A stretch of 55,531 nt of DNA, from positions 1 through 55,531 of the forward strand of contig JAKLKB010000030.1 in NCBI GenBank assembly GCA_023150835.1. Reading direction: 5' to 3'. The stretch comes from Myxococcota bacterium. GTDB lineage: Bacteria > Myxococcota_C > UBA6777. Positions 7,337-14,683 of this stretch are shown one piece after another. Under the pieces are notes generated by a model. That model was not told where the DNA came from. It searched no databases and was given only the letters and a program-made list of their open reading frames with translations. A program made the translations under genes and the position numbers. Each line of letters begins with the position of its first letter. Within the stretch, counting starts at the first letter, position 1.

Positions 7337-8719
7337 TTAACCGTTGGGACGGTGCAGCTCGTAGGCTTTAATTTTTTTGTGCAGGTTGGTGCGTTCGATG
7401 CCGAGGACATCGGCAGTTCGTGAGATATTCCAATCGTTCTCTTGTAATTTGAGCATAATGTAGCTGCGTTCGACTTCATCGCGCACTTCTTTGAGGGTTT
7501 GATTCCCGAGTGCTTTGATATCCACAACAGCCTTTTTTTCTTTGAGATCTTCGGGCAGATCGTGTACGTCGATCTGTTCGCCGCTGAGGATCACCAGTCG
7601 TTCGACAAGGTTTTTGAGTTCGCGCACGTTTCCCGGCCATGCGTATTGGCAGAGTTGGCGCATGGCGGTGGGGGTGAAGCTTTTGGTGGGGTAGTTGTAT
7701 TCTTGGCAAAAGTGACGTGTAAAACTATCGAGCAGTAGGGCGATATCTTCTCGACGTTCGCGAAGAGGCGGTAGGTGCAGGGGGATCACATTCAATCGAA
7801 AGAACAGATCTTCGCGAAATCGGCCTTTGCGGATCTCGTCTTGGAGATCGCGGTTGGTGGCGGCGATCACGCGCACATCGACTTGGATGGTGCGATCGCC
7901 TCCAACCCTCGAAAACTCCCCTGTATTGAGGACGCGCAACACTTTGGCTTGGGCATGGAGGGACATATCGCCGATCTCGTCAAGAAAGATCGTGCCTGTG
8001 TGGGCGCGTTCAAACTCTCCTTGCTTGGTGCGGATCGCGCCCGTGAATGCGCCTTTTTCGTGACCAAATAGTTCGGACTCGATCAATTCTTCGGGGATCG
8101 CAGCGCAATTGACTTTGACAAATGGGCGGGGGTGGCGTGGGCTGTTGTTGTGGATGGCGCGTGCGACCAGTTCTTTCCCTGTCCCAGACTCCCCAGTGAT
8201 CAACACCCATCCTTTGGTGGGAGCGACTTTTTCGATCTGCTGAAAGATCGTCTTCATCGTGGGGGTGTCTCCGACCATCTCGAAGCGATCGGCATATTCT
8301 TTCTCAAGGTTTCGTACCTTGTGCAACATCTCCCGTCGTTCGAGCGATTGGCGAACGGACAACAACAAACGCTCTCGCTCAAGCGGCTTTTCAATAAAGC
8401 TATACGCGCCCAATTTGACGGCTTCTACAGCATCCGAGATCGTCCCATGCCCCGAGATCATGATCACCTCGATATCTGGATCGAATCGCTTGATCGCTTC
8501 GAGGACTTTGAGGCCGTCCATCCCGGGCATATAGATATCCAACAACACCAGATCGATCACTTCGCGTTGGATCACTTCGAGGGCTTGTTCGCCTTGCAAG
8601 GCGGTGAGGACGCGATATCCTTCGCCTTCGAGAACCATCTGAACGGTGCGGCAGATATTTTTCTCATCATCCACCACCATCACTTGAAAATAAGAAGGGT
8701 TCCAATCTCTTGCACTCAA
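7337..8719 (-). CDS. NtrX-like sigma54-dependent response regulator
   Basis: A 460 aa protein with the three-domain NtrC architecture. The receiver has acidic VVDDE and phospho-acceptor Asp61 in VLLDIYMPGMDG. The AAA+ domain has Walker A GESGTGKE, the sigma54-contacting loop GAFTGA, Walker B TIFLDEIGDM and the arginine region FREDLFFRLNV. The C-terminal Fis-type helix-turn-helix is NDWNISRTADVLGIERTNLHKKIK. It should activate sigma54 promoters when phosphorylated by the kinase encoded just upstream. The IERTNLHKK helix is closer to NtrX than to NtrC proteins. The start is a TTG whose last two bases overlap the kinase stop (TTGA), with GGAG 7 bp upstream, giving translational coupling. An in-frame ATG 13 codons later would cut into the first receiver strand. 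Confidence 0.93.
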   Translation of the reverse strand: MSARDWNPSYFQVMVVDDEKNICRTVQMVLEGEGYRVLTALQGEQALEVIQREVIDLVLLDIYMPGMDGLKVLEAIKRFDPDIEVIMISGHGTISDAVEAVKLGAYSFIEKPLERERLLLSVRQSLERREMLHKVRNLEKEYADRFEMVGDTPTMKTIFQQIEKVAPTKGWVLITGESGTGKELVARAIHNNSPRHPRPFVKVNCAAIPEELIESELFGHEKGAFTGAIRTKQGEFERAHTGTIFLDEIGDMSLHAQAKVLRVLNTGEFSRVGGDRTIQVDVRVIAATNRDLQDEIRKGRFREDLFFRLNVIPLHLPPLRERREDIALLLDSFTRHFCQEYNYPTKSFTPTAMRQLCQYAWPGNVRELKNLVERLVILSGEQIDVHDLPEDLKEKKAVVDIKALGNQTLKEVRDEVERSYIMLKLQENDWNISRTADVLGIERTNLHKKIKAYELHRPNG

Positions 8720-10245
8720 CGTTTTGCTCCGTGTGGGTTGCTTGACGCGGGGGCTATGGACACAGGATTAGCGAGGGCATCGCCGACTTGGGGGCGAGGG
8801 CGAAGGGCGGGGCCTCGGACATTTGCGCTGGAAGCGGCTTCGGGCAACAAGATCGAAAAGGTCGCTCCACCCGATTCATTGGAACCTACGGTGATGCTTC
8901 CGTTGTGATCGATCACGATCTTTTTGGTGATCGCGAGTCCCAGTCCTGTTCCGAGTTGTTTGGTCGTGAAGTATGGGGTAAAGATCTTGCTCTGTAAATG
9001 GACAGGGATCCCCGGGCCTTGGTCTTCGACTTGGCAGATCACTTGTTGGGGCGGGATGCGGCCTGTTCGCAAGATCACGATCGGAGAGTCCGCTTCGATC
9101 GCATTTTGTACCAAGTTATGCAATACGCTGCGAAACAGCATCCGATCCGCCATCACCCACAATGAACCCTCCGATGTATCGAGGTGGATCTTGGCCTTGC
9201 CTCGAAACCAGTCGTACGCATCGAGGTATTCGCGCAGCAAGGCATTGAGATCCAAAAGGCTCGGCTCGACGGGAGGCAGCTTGGCAAAGGATGAAAACTC
9301 TTCGACCAAACGCCGCAAGGTCTGGATCTCTTCTTGGATGATCTCTTGGGCGATCTGTAGATTGCGCAAAAAGGCGGAATCTTCGCCTTTGTAAGCGCGA
9401 ACCAACTGCTGGATAGAAAGCTGGATCGGGGTTAATGGATTCTTGATCTCGTGGGCCAAGCGCCTTGCGATATCTTGCCATCGCGCCACTTGTTCCTTAA
9501 ACACTTCGTTTTGCTGTTGTTGCTGAAGGTGGCGGATCATCAAGGCGATATCGCGCTGCAATCCTTCTAACTCGTCGCGTGGGGCGCGTTTTCGATCGAT
9601 GATCGTCGGCGTCTGTGGGGTCACTTGCCAGATTAGCTGCCGCAACTCCCGCAACTCCCGCAACAAAAATCGTGTCAAGGCCGTCCCCAACAACATCGCC
9701 AACAACATCGACGCACCAAACATCGAAACCGCTGCCCAAAAAAATCCCGTCCTTCCGGCATATTTGGCGTCGATCCGTTGGCTGATCTGTTGTAGCACCA
9801 CACGCCACTGCGGGATATCTACCAGCGGAATTGATCGCCAAACCCGTAAGATCAGTCTCTTTCCGCCCACAGCGATCACGCGCTCCTCGATCGAAGATCC
9901 CGATGGGAGCGCGCTTTGATCGGCAAGGTAACGTTTCTCTCCCCACCGTACTTCCCGCAACCACCCCGCTTGGGCTCGTAGTACACGAAACCCCTGCTCG
10001 CGCTGTGTTTCCTCGATACGACCAAGGCACAAGCCGATCGCTTGCTTTTCTAACTCCCCGATCTGTCTCTGCCACGCCCGATCATTCGCCTCCAACGCTC
10101 GCTTTAACTCTTTCCCATGTTGCTCAAAGGTCTGCGCAAGTCCCGATCCCTCCAACAAAGCCCACGCCACGATCAAGCACACGCTCAACGGAACCAAGCC
10201 CACAAGCATCAACGTCCATAACTCTCTTTGTTGATAAGAGCGCAT
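8716..10245 (-). CDS. NtrY-like membrane sensor histidine kinase
   Basis: A 509 aa sensor kinase. The first membrane segment is at about 10-31 and the second at about 167-195, enclosing a ~135-residue periplasmic region with no recognisable ligand motif. A HAMP-like linker follows, then H-box RRLAHEIKNPLTPIQ (His265), N-box LHNLVQNAIEA, G1 DQGPGIP and G2 GTGLGLAITKKIV. The H-box and layout match NtrY-type kinases, though NtrY proteins often have more N-terminal membrane segments and a PAS domain; none is obvious here. The gene overlaps the regulator gene by four bases, so the two form a coupled pair. Its signal is unknown; NtrY/NtrX systems elsewhere respond to nitrogen status, redox state or envelope conditions. 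Confidence 0.9.
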   Translation of the reverse strand: MRSYQQRELWTLMLVGLVPLSVCLIVAWALLEGSGLAQTFEQHGKELKRALEANDRAWQRQIGELEKQAIGLCLGRIEETQREQGFRVLRAQAGWLREVRWGEKRYLADQSALPSGSSIEERVIAVGGKRLILRVWRSIPLVDIPQWRVVLQQISQRIDAKYAGRTGFFWAAVSMFGASMLLAMLLGTALTRFLLRELRELRQLIWQVTPQTPTIIDRKRAPRDELEGLQRDIALMIRHLQQQQQNEVFKEQVARWQDIARRLAHEIKNPLTPIQLSIQQLVRAYKGEDSAFLRNLQIAQEIIQEEIQTLRRLVEEFSSFAKLPPVEPSLLDLNALLREYLDAYDWFRGKAKIHLDTSEGSLWVMADRMLFRSVLHNLVQNAIEADSPIVILRTGRIPPQQVICQVEDQGPGIPVHLQSKIFTPYFTTKQLGTGLGLAITKKIVIDHNGSITVGSNESGGATFSILLPEAASSANVRGPALRPRPQVGDALANPVSIAPASSNPHGAKR

Positions 10246-10845
10246 CTATTCTGCCTTCTTTGGTCTTCTCGCCCGATATAACGAGGGATCACGCGATTCG
10301 CTGCTTTCGGACGCGAGGCGATTCGGCGAGTCGGTGGGGTTCTACTCCAACCCTGTGGAGGCACCTTCTACCACAGATCGCAAGCTGAAAGGCAGGCATC
10401 CCAAAAGAGACCCTTGCCCACAGGCCGACCCCACCGACAAATCCCGCCTCTCCTTTGGATTGAGGTCTCTTGGTCTGATCTTTGCGCTAGTGCCGAGGCG
10501 GTAAACAAACACGCTTCGCTCCACGCGAAGAGGTGTCGCATGATGCGGGTTGGAGAGATTGTGCGCGTTTTTGCCGTGTTCGTCATCCGACGGGCAGGCA
10601 AGGTATAGGTTGCGGGCTTCACAACAAACACAGTCTTTCTTTACTTACATCAGGCGCATGGACGGCAAAAAGCGAAGCCATCGGTGTGAATTTTTGAATA
10701 GGTTGCGGGCTTCATTCTTTTCATCGGTGTGCTTCCTTTTTGCCGGTACATGGTCTTCTTCCGCTGCTCTCTCTTTCCTCCTCCATTTTTTCTTCATGCC
10801 TCCAATCAACATCCCTTCCCCTCGGCTTCTTTGACACACCCCTCA
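10246..10845. other. Gene-free region upstream of the sensor kinase
   Basis: About 600 bp between the sensor kinase start and repeat copy B. The short open frames here lack Shine-Dalgarno signals, domains or signal peptides. The only structure noticed is a 17 bp direct repeat ATAGGTTGCGGGCTTCA at 10605-10621 and 10698-10714, with CATCGGTGTG also repeated close by. It presumably carries the kinase promoter, but I could not pick one with confidence. Confidence 0.5.
10605..10714. repeat. 17 bp direct repeat pair, 93 bp apart
   Basis: ATAGGTTGCGGGCTTCA occurs exactly at 10605-10621 and again at 10698-10714. The intervening DNA is not coding. The copies may be remnants of a duplication or target-site-like scars; nothing element-like was recognised between them. 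Confidence 0.5.
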
Positions 10846-10967
10846 TACGAGATCCGCCCATTGTGTGATCGCGAAACGTAGGGGCAGACAGGTGTGGCTG
10901 CCTAATCACAGGGCGTTTACAACAAACCGCATCGACGCTTATGGATACGCTTTTGACGGATATTGTA
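10846..10967 (+). repeat. Dispersed TIR element, copy B (diverged)
   Basis: Bounded by TACGAGATCC (10846-10855) and GGATATTGTA (10958-10967), 122 bp. It contains the shared CGCCCATTGTGTGATCG block and a weakened central hairpin (GGGGCAG...CTGCCT). It lies upstream of the ABC-F gene; an in-frame extension of that gene would start inside this element but is not translated in my view. Confidence 0.75.
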
Positions 10968-11012
10968 GGAATGATGATCGCAAACGAATGGCATGAGTTG
11001 GTCCAAGTGGTA

Positions 11013-11047
11013 TGGGGCAGCGCCCCCACAAAACCATCCAACCCGCG
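11013..11047. repeat. Hairpin plus conserved tail, second repeat type (copy 2)
   Basis: ATGGGGCAGCGCCCCCACAA begins a short G/C hairpin (GGGGC-AGC-GCCCC), followed by the tail CCCACAAAACCATCCAACC, close to that at 1278-1312. Both copies sit near a copy of the larger TIR element. Confidence 0.4.
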
Positions 11048-11144
11048 ATTCCAACAAAAGCACGTTTTTCAAGTATTCCTTGTTTGGCTTTGTGGTATAT
11101 TCCGCCCGCATGGGCCGACGTATCACGGAGGAGAAGAAGGAACG

Positions 11145-13172
11145 ATGTTGGTGTTGAAGGATCTTTCGTTGTTTTTGGGTGGGCGTGCGCTGATCGACGA
11201 AGTGAATTGGCAGATGAAGCCACAAGAACGCGTTGCGTTGATCGGGGGCAACGGTGCGGGGAAATCCACCTTTATGAAGGTGATCGCAGGTTTGATGGAG
11301 CCCGATGCAGGGGCGATCTTGGTTCCGAAGGGGACCAGTTTTGGCTACCTTCCGCAAGATGGCATCCATTTTCGAGCGCGCACGCTGTATGAAGAGGTGG
11401 TCTCGGCCCAACAAGAAGTGTTGCAGATCGAAAAAGAGATCAAGTCTCTTGAAGCAGCGATGGAGATCATCCAAGACGAAAGCGAACAATCCCAACTGAT
11501 GGAGCGTTACGACGTTTTATCGGAGCGCTTTCGTTATCTGGGCGGATACAACTTGGAAGCAGAAGTCGGCAGAGTTCTCGATGGATTGGGCTTTTTGCGT
11601 GTTGATTGGGAGCGTGCATGCGAAAACTTTTCGGGGGGATGGCAGATGCGGATCGCGCTTGCGCGCCTTTTGCTTCAACGCCCCAACTGGCTGCTGCTCG
11701 ATGAACCCACCAACCACCTCGATCTTGACGCTCGCAACTGGCTCGAAGGCTACCTCAAAGAATACCCCTCTGGGATCTTGATGGTTTCTCACGACCGCTT
11801 TTTTATCGACTCCTTGGTGCGCCGATGCACCGAGATCTACAACGGAAAGCTGTCTGATTACGAAGGCAACTTCTCTTATTACGAAGTCGAGCGCGAACGC
11901 CGTTACGAAGCCATCGAAGAAAAGGCACGCCGCCAAGCCGAAGAGATCGAAAAGATCGAGCGCTTTATCGATCGCTTCCGTTATCAGGCTTCCAAAGCCT
12001 CGCAAGTCCAAAGCCGCGTCAAACAACTCGAAAAGATCGAGCGGATCGTCTTGCCTCCCCGCCCTTCCAAGACAATGAGCTTTTCGTTTCCCAAGCCCCC
12101 TCGTTCGGGACGCGAAGTCCTTCAAATCACCCATGCCACCAAGCATTACGACGCGCTTTGTGTCTTAGAAGATATCAGCGTCACCGTCGAACGCGGCGAA
12201 CGCCTCGCTTTGGTTGGCGTCAACGGTGCTGGAAAGTCCACATTGATGCGGATGATGGCGGGTCGTGAGCCTTTTGTGGGCGAGCGCCAAGAAGGCTATC
12301 AAGTCAAACTGAGCTTCTTTGCCCAAGATCAAACCCAAGTCCTGATCCCCCAACATACGGTGCTTCAAAGTCTCGAAGAGGTCGCCCCTTATGAGATGAT
12401 GCCGCAACTTCGGACGTTGCTCGGTTGCTTTTTGTTCCAAGGAGACGATGTCTTCAAAAAGATCAGTGTCCTCTCAGGAGGCGAAAAAAGCCGCGTTTCT
12501 CTCGCACGTATGTTGATGCAGCCCGCCAACTTGCTGCTGATGGACGAACCCACCAACCACCTCGATATGTCCTCCCAACAAGTCCTCTTACAAGCGCTCA
12601 AACAGTACGATGGCACCATCGTTTTTGTCTCCCACGACCGCTTCTTTATCGATCAATTAGCCACCCGCATCATCGAGATCAAAGATCGAAAAACCACCAG
12701 TTATCTCGGAAACTACGAAGCTTATATCGAAAAAAAGATCAGCCTTGGCTTGCTCGAAGGCGAAACGGGTGTCCGCTTTACCACAGAAACCTCCCGTAGC
12801 AGCGAAGAAACCAACAAGCCCAAAGCCGTTGCCTCTCCTACAACCTCCGCATCAAAAGAACCTTCGGGACCGCGAGAACAGCGCCAACAACAGTACTTTG
12901 AAACCCAACAGCAACGACGGGAGTTTGAACGCAAACGCCGCAGCATCACCGAGGAGATCGCCAGTATCGAGTCTGCTCTTGCTCGCAAAGAAGAACGGCT
13001 CGCTGTCTTGGAATTGGCGATGTCCGAAAGCGGATTTTACGAAGACTTTGAACGATCAGGGCCGATTATCGAAGAGTACGACGAAATCAAAGCAGAGATC
13101 GCCCAAGCCTATGCCCTGTGGGAACAACTCCAAGAAACGCTTGAAGCCCTCGACAACGGCGCGGCAGCCTAA
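11145..13172 (+). CDS. ABC-F family ATPase (ribosome-associated type)
   Basis: A 675 aa soluble protein with two ABC ATPase domains and no membrane segment. Domain 1 has Walker A GGNGAGKST, signature NFSGGWQMR and Walker B LLLDEPTNHLD. The charged P-site tRNA-interaction linker (RRYEAIEEKARRQAEEIEKI) follows. Domain 2 has GVNGAGKST, LSGGEKSRVSLARML and LLMDEPTNHLD. A ~100-residue coiled-coil tail (RREFERKRRSITEEIASIES) ends the protein. ABC-F proteins act on the ribosome, in translation regulation, quality control or antibiotic protection; the layout is nearest YheS/Uup-like members, but the exact subfamily cannot be fixed by eye. The ATG at 11145 is chosen for its AAGGA and for being where the canonical LxLxDLS start lies; the open frame extends upstream through repeat copy B. 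Confidence 0.93.
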   Translation: MLVLKDLSLFLGGRALIDEVNWQMKPQERVALIGGNGAGKSTFMKVIAGLMEPDAGAILVPKGTSFGYLPQDGIHFRARTLYEEVVSAQQEVLQIEKEIKSLEAAMEIIQDESEQSQLMERYDVLSERFRYLGGYNLEAEVGRVLDGLGFLRVDWERACENFSGGWQMRIALARLLLQRPNWLLLDEPTNHLDLDARNWLEGYLKEYPSGILMVSHDRFFIDSLVRRCTEIYNGKLSDYEGNFSYYEVERERRYEAIEEKARRQAEEIEKIERFIDRFRYQASKASQVQSRVKQLEKIERIVLPPRPSKTMSFSFPKPPRSGREVLQITHATKHYDALCVLEDISVTVERGERLALVGVNGAGKSTLMRMMAGREPFVGERQEGYQVKLSFFAQDQTQVLIPQHTVLQSLEEVAPYEMMPQLRTLLGCFLFQGDDVFKKISVLSGGEKSRVSLARMLMQPANLLLMDEPTNHLDMSSQQVLLQALKQYDGTIVFVSHDRFFIDQLATRIIEIKDRKTTSYLGNYEAYIEKKISLGLLEGETGVRFTTETSRSSEETNKPKAVASPTTSASKEPSGPREQRQQQYFETQQQRREFERKRRSITEEIASIESALARKEERLAVLELAMSESGFYEDFERSGPIIEEYDEIKAEIAQAYALWEQLQETLEALDNGAAA

Positions 13173-13349
13173 ATTTCTGTGGGCTTGCGGGGGGCTGCTC
13201 GCCAACATCTTGCCTTTTGCCGTGTGAACGTGCTAAGAAAGCTACCACAGCGGGCCAGATGTGCTTTTGGGACGCCTATCGTTGGGCTTGTCTTGCTGTT
13301 CGTGCTTTGTTGGGCATATCGTGTTTTATGTTTGGGATGGCGAAGAAAG

Positions 13350-13733
13350 ATGCGAACCTCTTTTTGGTGGGTGCTGATCCTGATCGTCTTGGCTGCGATG
13401 GCTTCGTGCATCGTTGAGCCACTTCGTTACGATTGGTTGGCTTGCTCAAAAGCAGGCGACTGTTCGAGCGGCTACGGCTGTTATGTGGTCTCTCAATTGC
13501 CCAACGGTGTCTGCCTCCAAGATGGCAACGGTCTCGAACCCTTTCAGGCCAGAGATGCTTCTCCTCAGGAACCTGCACAGGAAACCACCCCCGAGCAAAG
13601 CGAAGAACTCGACCCCGAAGAACCTGTTGTTTCCGAAGAGATCACACCCGAAGAACCCGCACAAGAGGCCACATCCGAAGAACCCGCACAAGAAGCCGCA
13701 CCCGAAACAGACGGAGGTTCGGACTCCGAATGA
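13350..13733 (+). CDS. Small Glu/Pro-rich lipoprotein
   Basis: A 127 aa predicted lipoprotein. The hydrophobic signal FWWVLILIVLAAMASC ends in a good lipobox (AMASC). A short Cys-containing module follows (ACSKAGDCSSGYGCYV), of the kind found at the start of myxobacterial lipoproteins, and then a long acidic tail built from EEPAQE-type repeats, likely an extended spacer. No function is recognised. The ATG at 13350 sits at the start of the signal peptide; the open frame upstream encodes a second hydrophobic stretch, but using it would give two adjacent membrane segments. A strong hairpin lies 12 bp after the stop. Function is inferred only as a surface or periplasmic lipoprotein. Confidence 0.65.
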   Translation: MRTSFWWVLILIVLAAMASCIVEPLRYDWLACSKAGDCSSGYGCYVVSQLPNGVCLQDGNGLEPFQARDASPQEPAQETTPEQSEELDPEEPVVSEEITPEEPAQEATSEEPAQEAAPETDGGSDSE

Positions 13734-13744
13734 AAATCTGTACC

Positions 13745-13772
13745 CGAAGCATCCGAAACTTCGGATGCTTCG
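13745..13772 (+). terminator. Strong hairpin after the small lipoprotein gene
   Basis: A perfect 13 bp inverted repeat, CGAAGCATCCGAA / TTCGGATGCTTCG, starts 12 bp after the stop codon. No U-run follows, so it may act as a Rho-independent-like pause site or an mRNA 3'-end stabiliser rather than a classical terminator. Confidence 0.5.
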
Positions 13773-14000
13773 CGGCTTGCGATCGAATCTTTACAATAGA
13801 ATCTGGCCCTCTGTTTGTGGGCGTTGTGTGGAAACCAAAAGCAAGAACAAACAACAAAAAACCACAAGAACAGCAAATCGTTTGGCCATTCAAAGCAGCT
13901 CGTAACGAATCGTGTGCCTCATTTGAAGGATACCAAGGGCAGCGTTTGGCTTGCCTGAAAAATTTTCACGCAAATCGAGTGATCTTGAAGGAGAGTCGTC

Positions 14001-14525
14001 GTGCAAAAGACGAAAAACATATCCATCGCATGGGCGATCTGTTTGTGTAGCGTTTTGTTTCTGCATTGTTCTGGAAAGACACAAACCAAAAATGACGCAA
14101 ATCCCGATCCCAAGGGCGATGCCAACACCACCACCATCAAACAACGCGGATGTATTCGTGGTCGTGTTGTCAACGAAGATGGACAAGGTTTCTCGGGAGT
14201 CCTCGTCAGCACCGATCCTCCAACCAGTCCCGAAGTCTCCGACAGCCGGGGGTTTTTTGAGATCTGCAATCGCCGCGTGATCAAAAACGAAGAGACGGGT
14301 GAAACTGCCAAAGAAGCCATCAAAGACGCCAACTACACCCTAAAACTCAACAAAGATGGCTACCATGCGCGACCTCTCAAATTCGACTACAGCGGCACCA
14401 ATATCAAGCTGCGCAACTTGGTGATGGTCGAAAAAACACGACCCCTCCCCACCGTTGTGCAAACCAAAGTCAAAGAAGGGAAGCGCGACTCGGGACTTGA
14501 ACCCAAAGCGCCGATCTCGGAATGA
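14001..14525 (+). CDS. Lipoprotein with carboxypeptidase-regulatory-like beta domain
   Basis: A 174 aa lipoprotein. The signal SIAWAICLCSVLFLHCSGK has a lipobox ending at Cys. After a polar Asn/Asp-rich linker comes a beta-sandwich of the carboxypeptidase regulatory type (IRGRVVNEDGQGFSGVLVST, then SDSRGFFEIC and TLKLNKDGYHARPLKFD). Such domains serve as surface adhesion or structural modules, without catalysis. The start is GTG at 14001, with GGAG 7 bp upstream. It is followed in the same direction by the large 909 aa envelope protein, 158 bp downstream; that region has a weak GCC/GGC hairpin but no clear terminator. Confidence 0.75.
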   Translation: MQKTKNISIAWAICLCSVLFLHCSGKTQTKNDANPDPKGDANTTTIKQRGCIRGRVVNEDGQGFSGVLVSTDPPTSPEVSDSRGFFEICNRRVIKNEETGETAKEAIKDANYTLKLNKDGYHARPLKFDYSGTNIKLRNLVMVEKTRPLPTVVQTKVKEGKRDSGLEPKAPISE

Positions 14526-14683
14526 ACCGTACATCCGAGGAGAGGAGCCTTTGGTGACGCCGATCTTGGCGACAAACCCTTGCGTTCCACATCCCTCAAT
14601 GTGTTTGATCCCACGATGCGTTTTCTCGAACCGTTCGCGTATCCGATGGGAGCGATGTCCACTTATCTTTTGGAGACGTTTGA

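Noticed and set aside
10320-10375. A GGTTCTACTCCAACC segment considered as a tRNA T-arm
   Set aside because: No cloverleaf could be completed around it; the acceptor stem and anticodon arm do not pair.
10550-10834. A 94-codon open frame in the empty spacer
   Set aside because: No ribosome-binding site, no domain, skewed composition, and it spans the direct repeats.
10941-11144. An N-terminal extension of the ABC-F protein starting inside repeat copy B
   Set aside because: The family begins at the ATG at 11145, which has its own ribosome-binding site; the extension is repeat-derived and lacks one.
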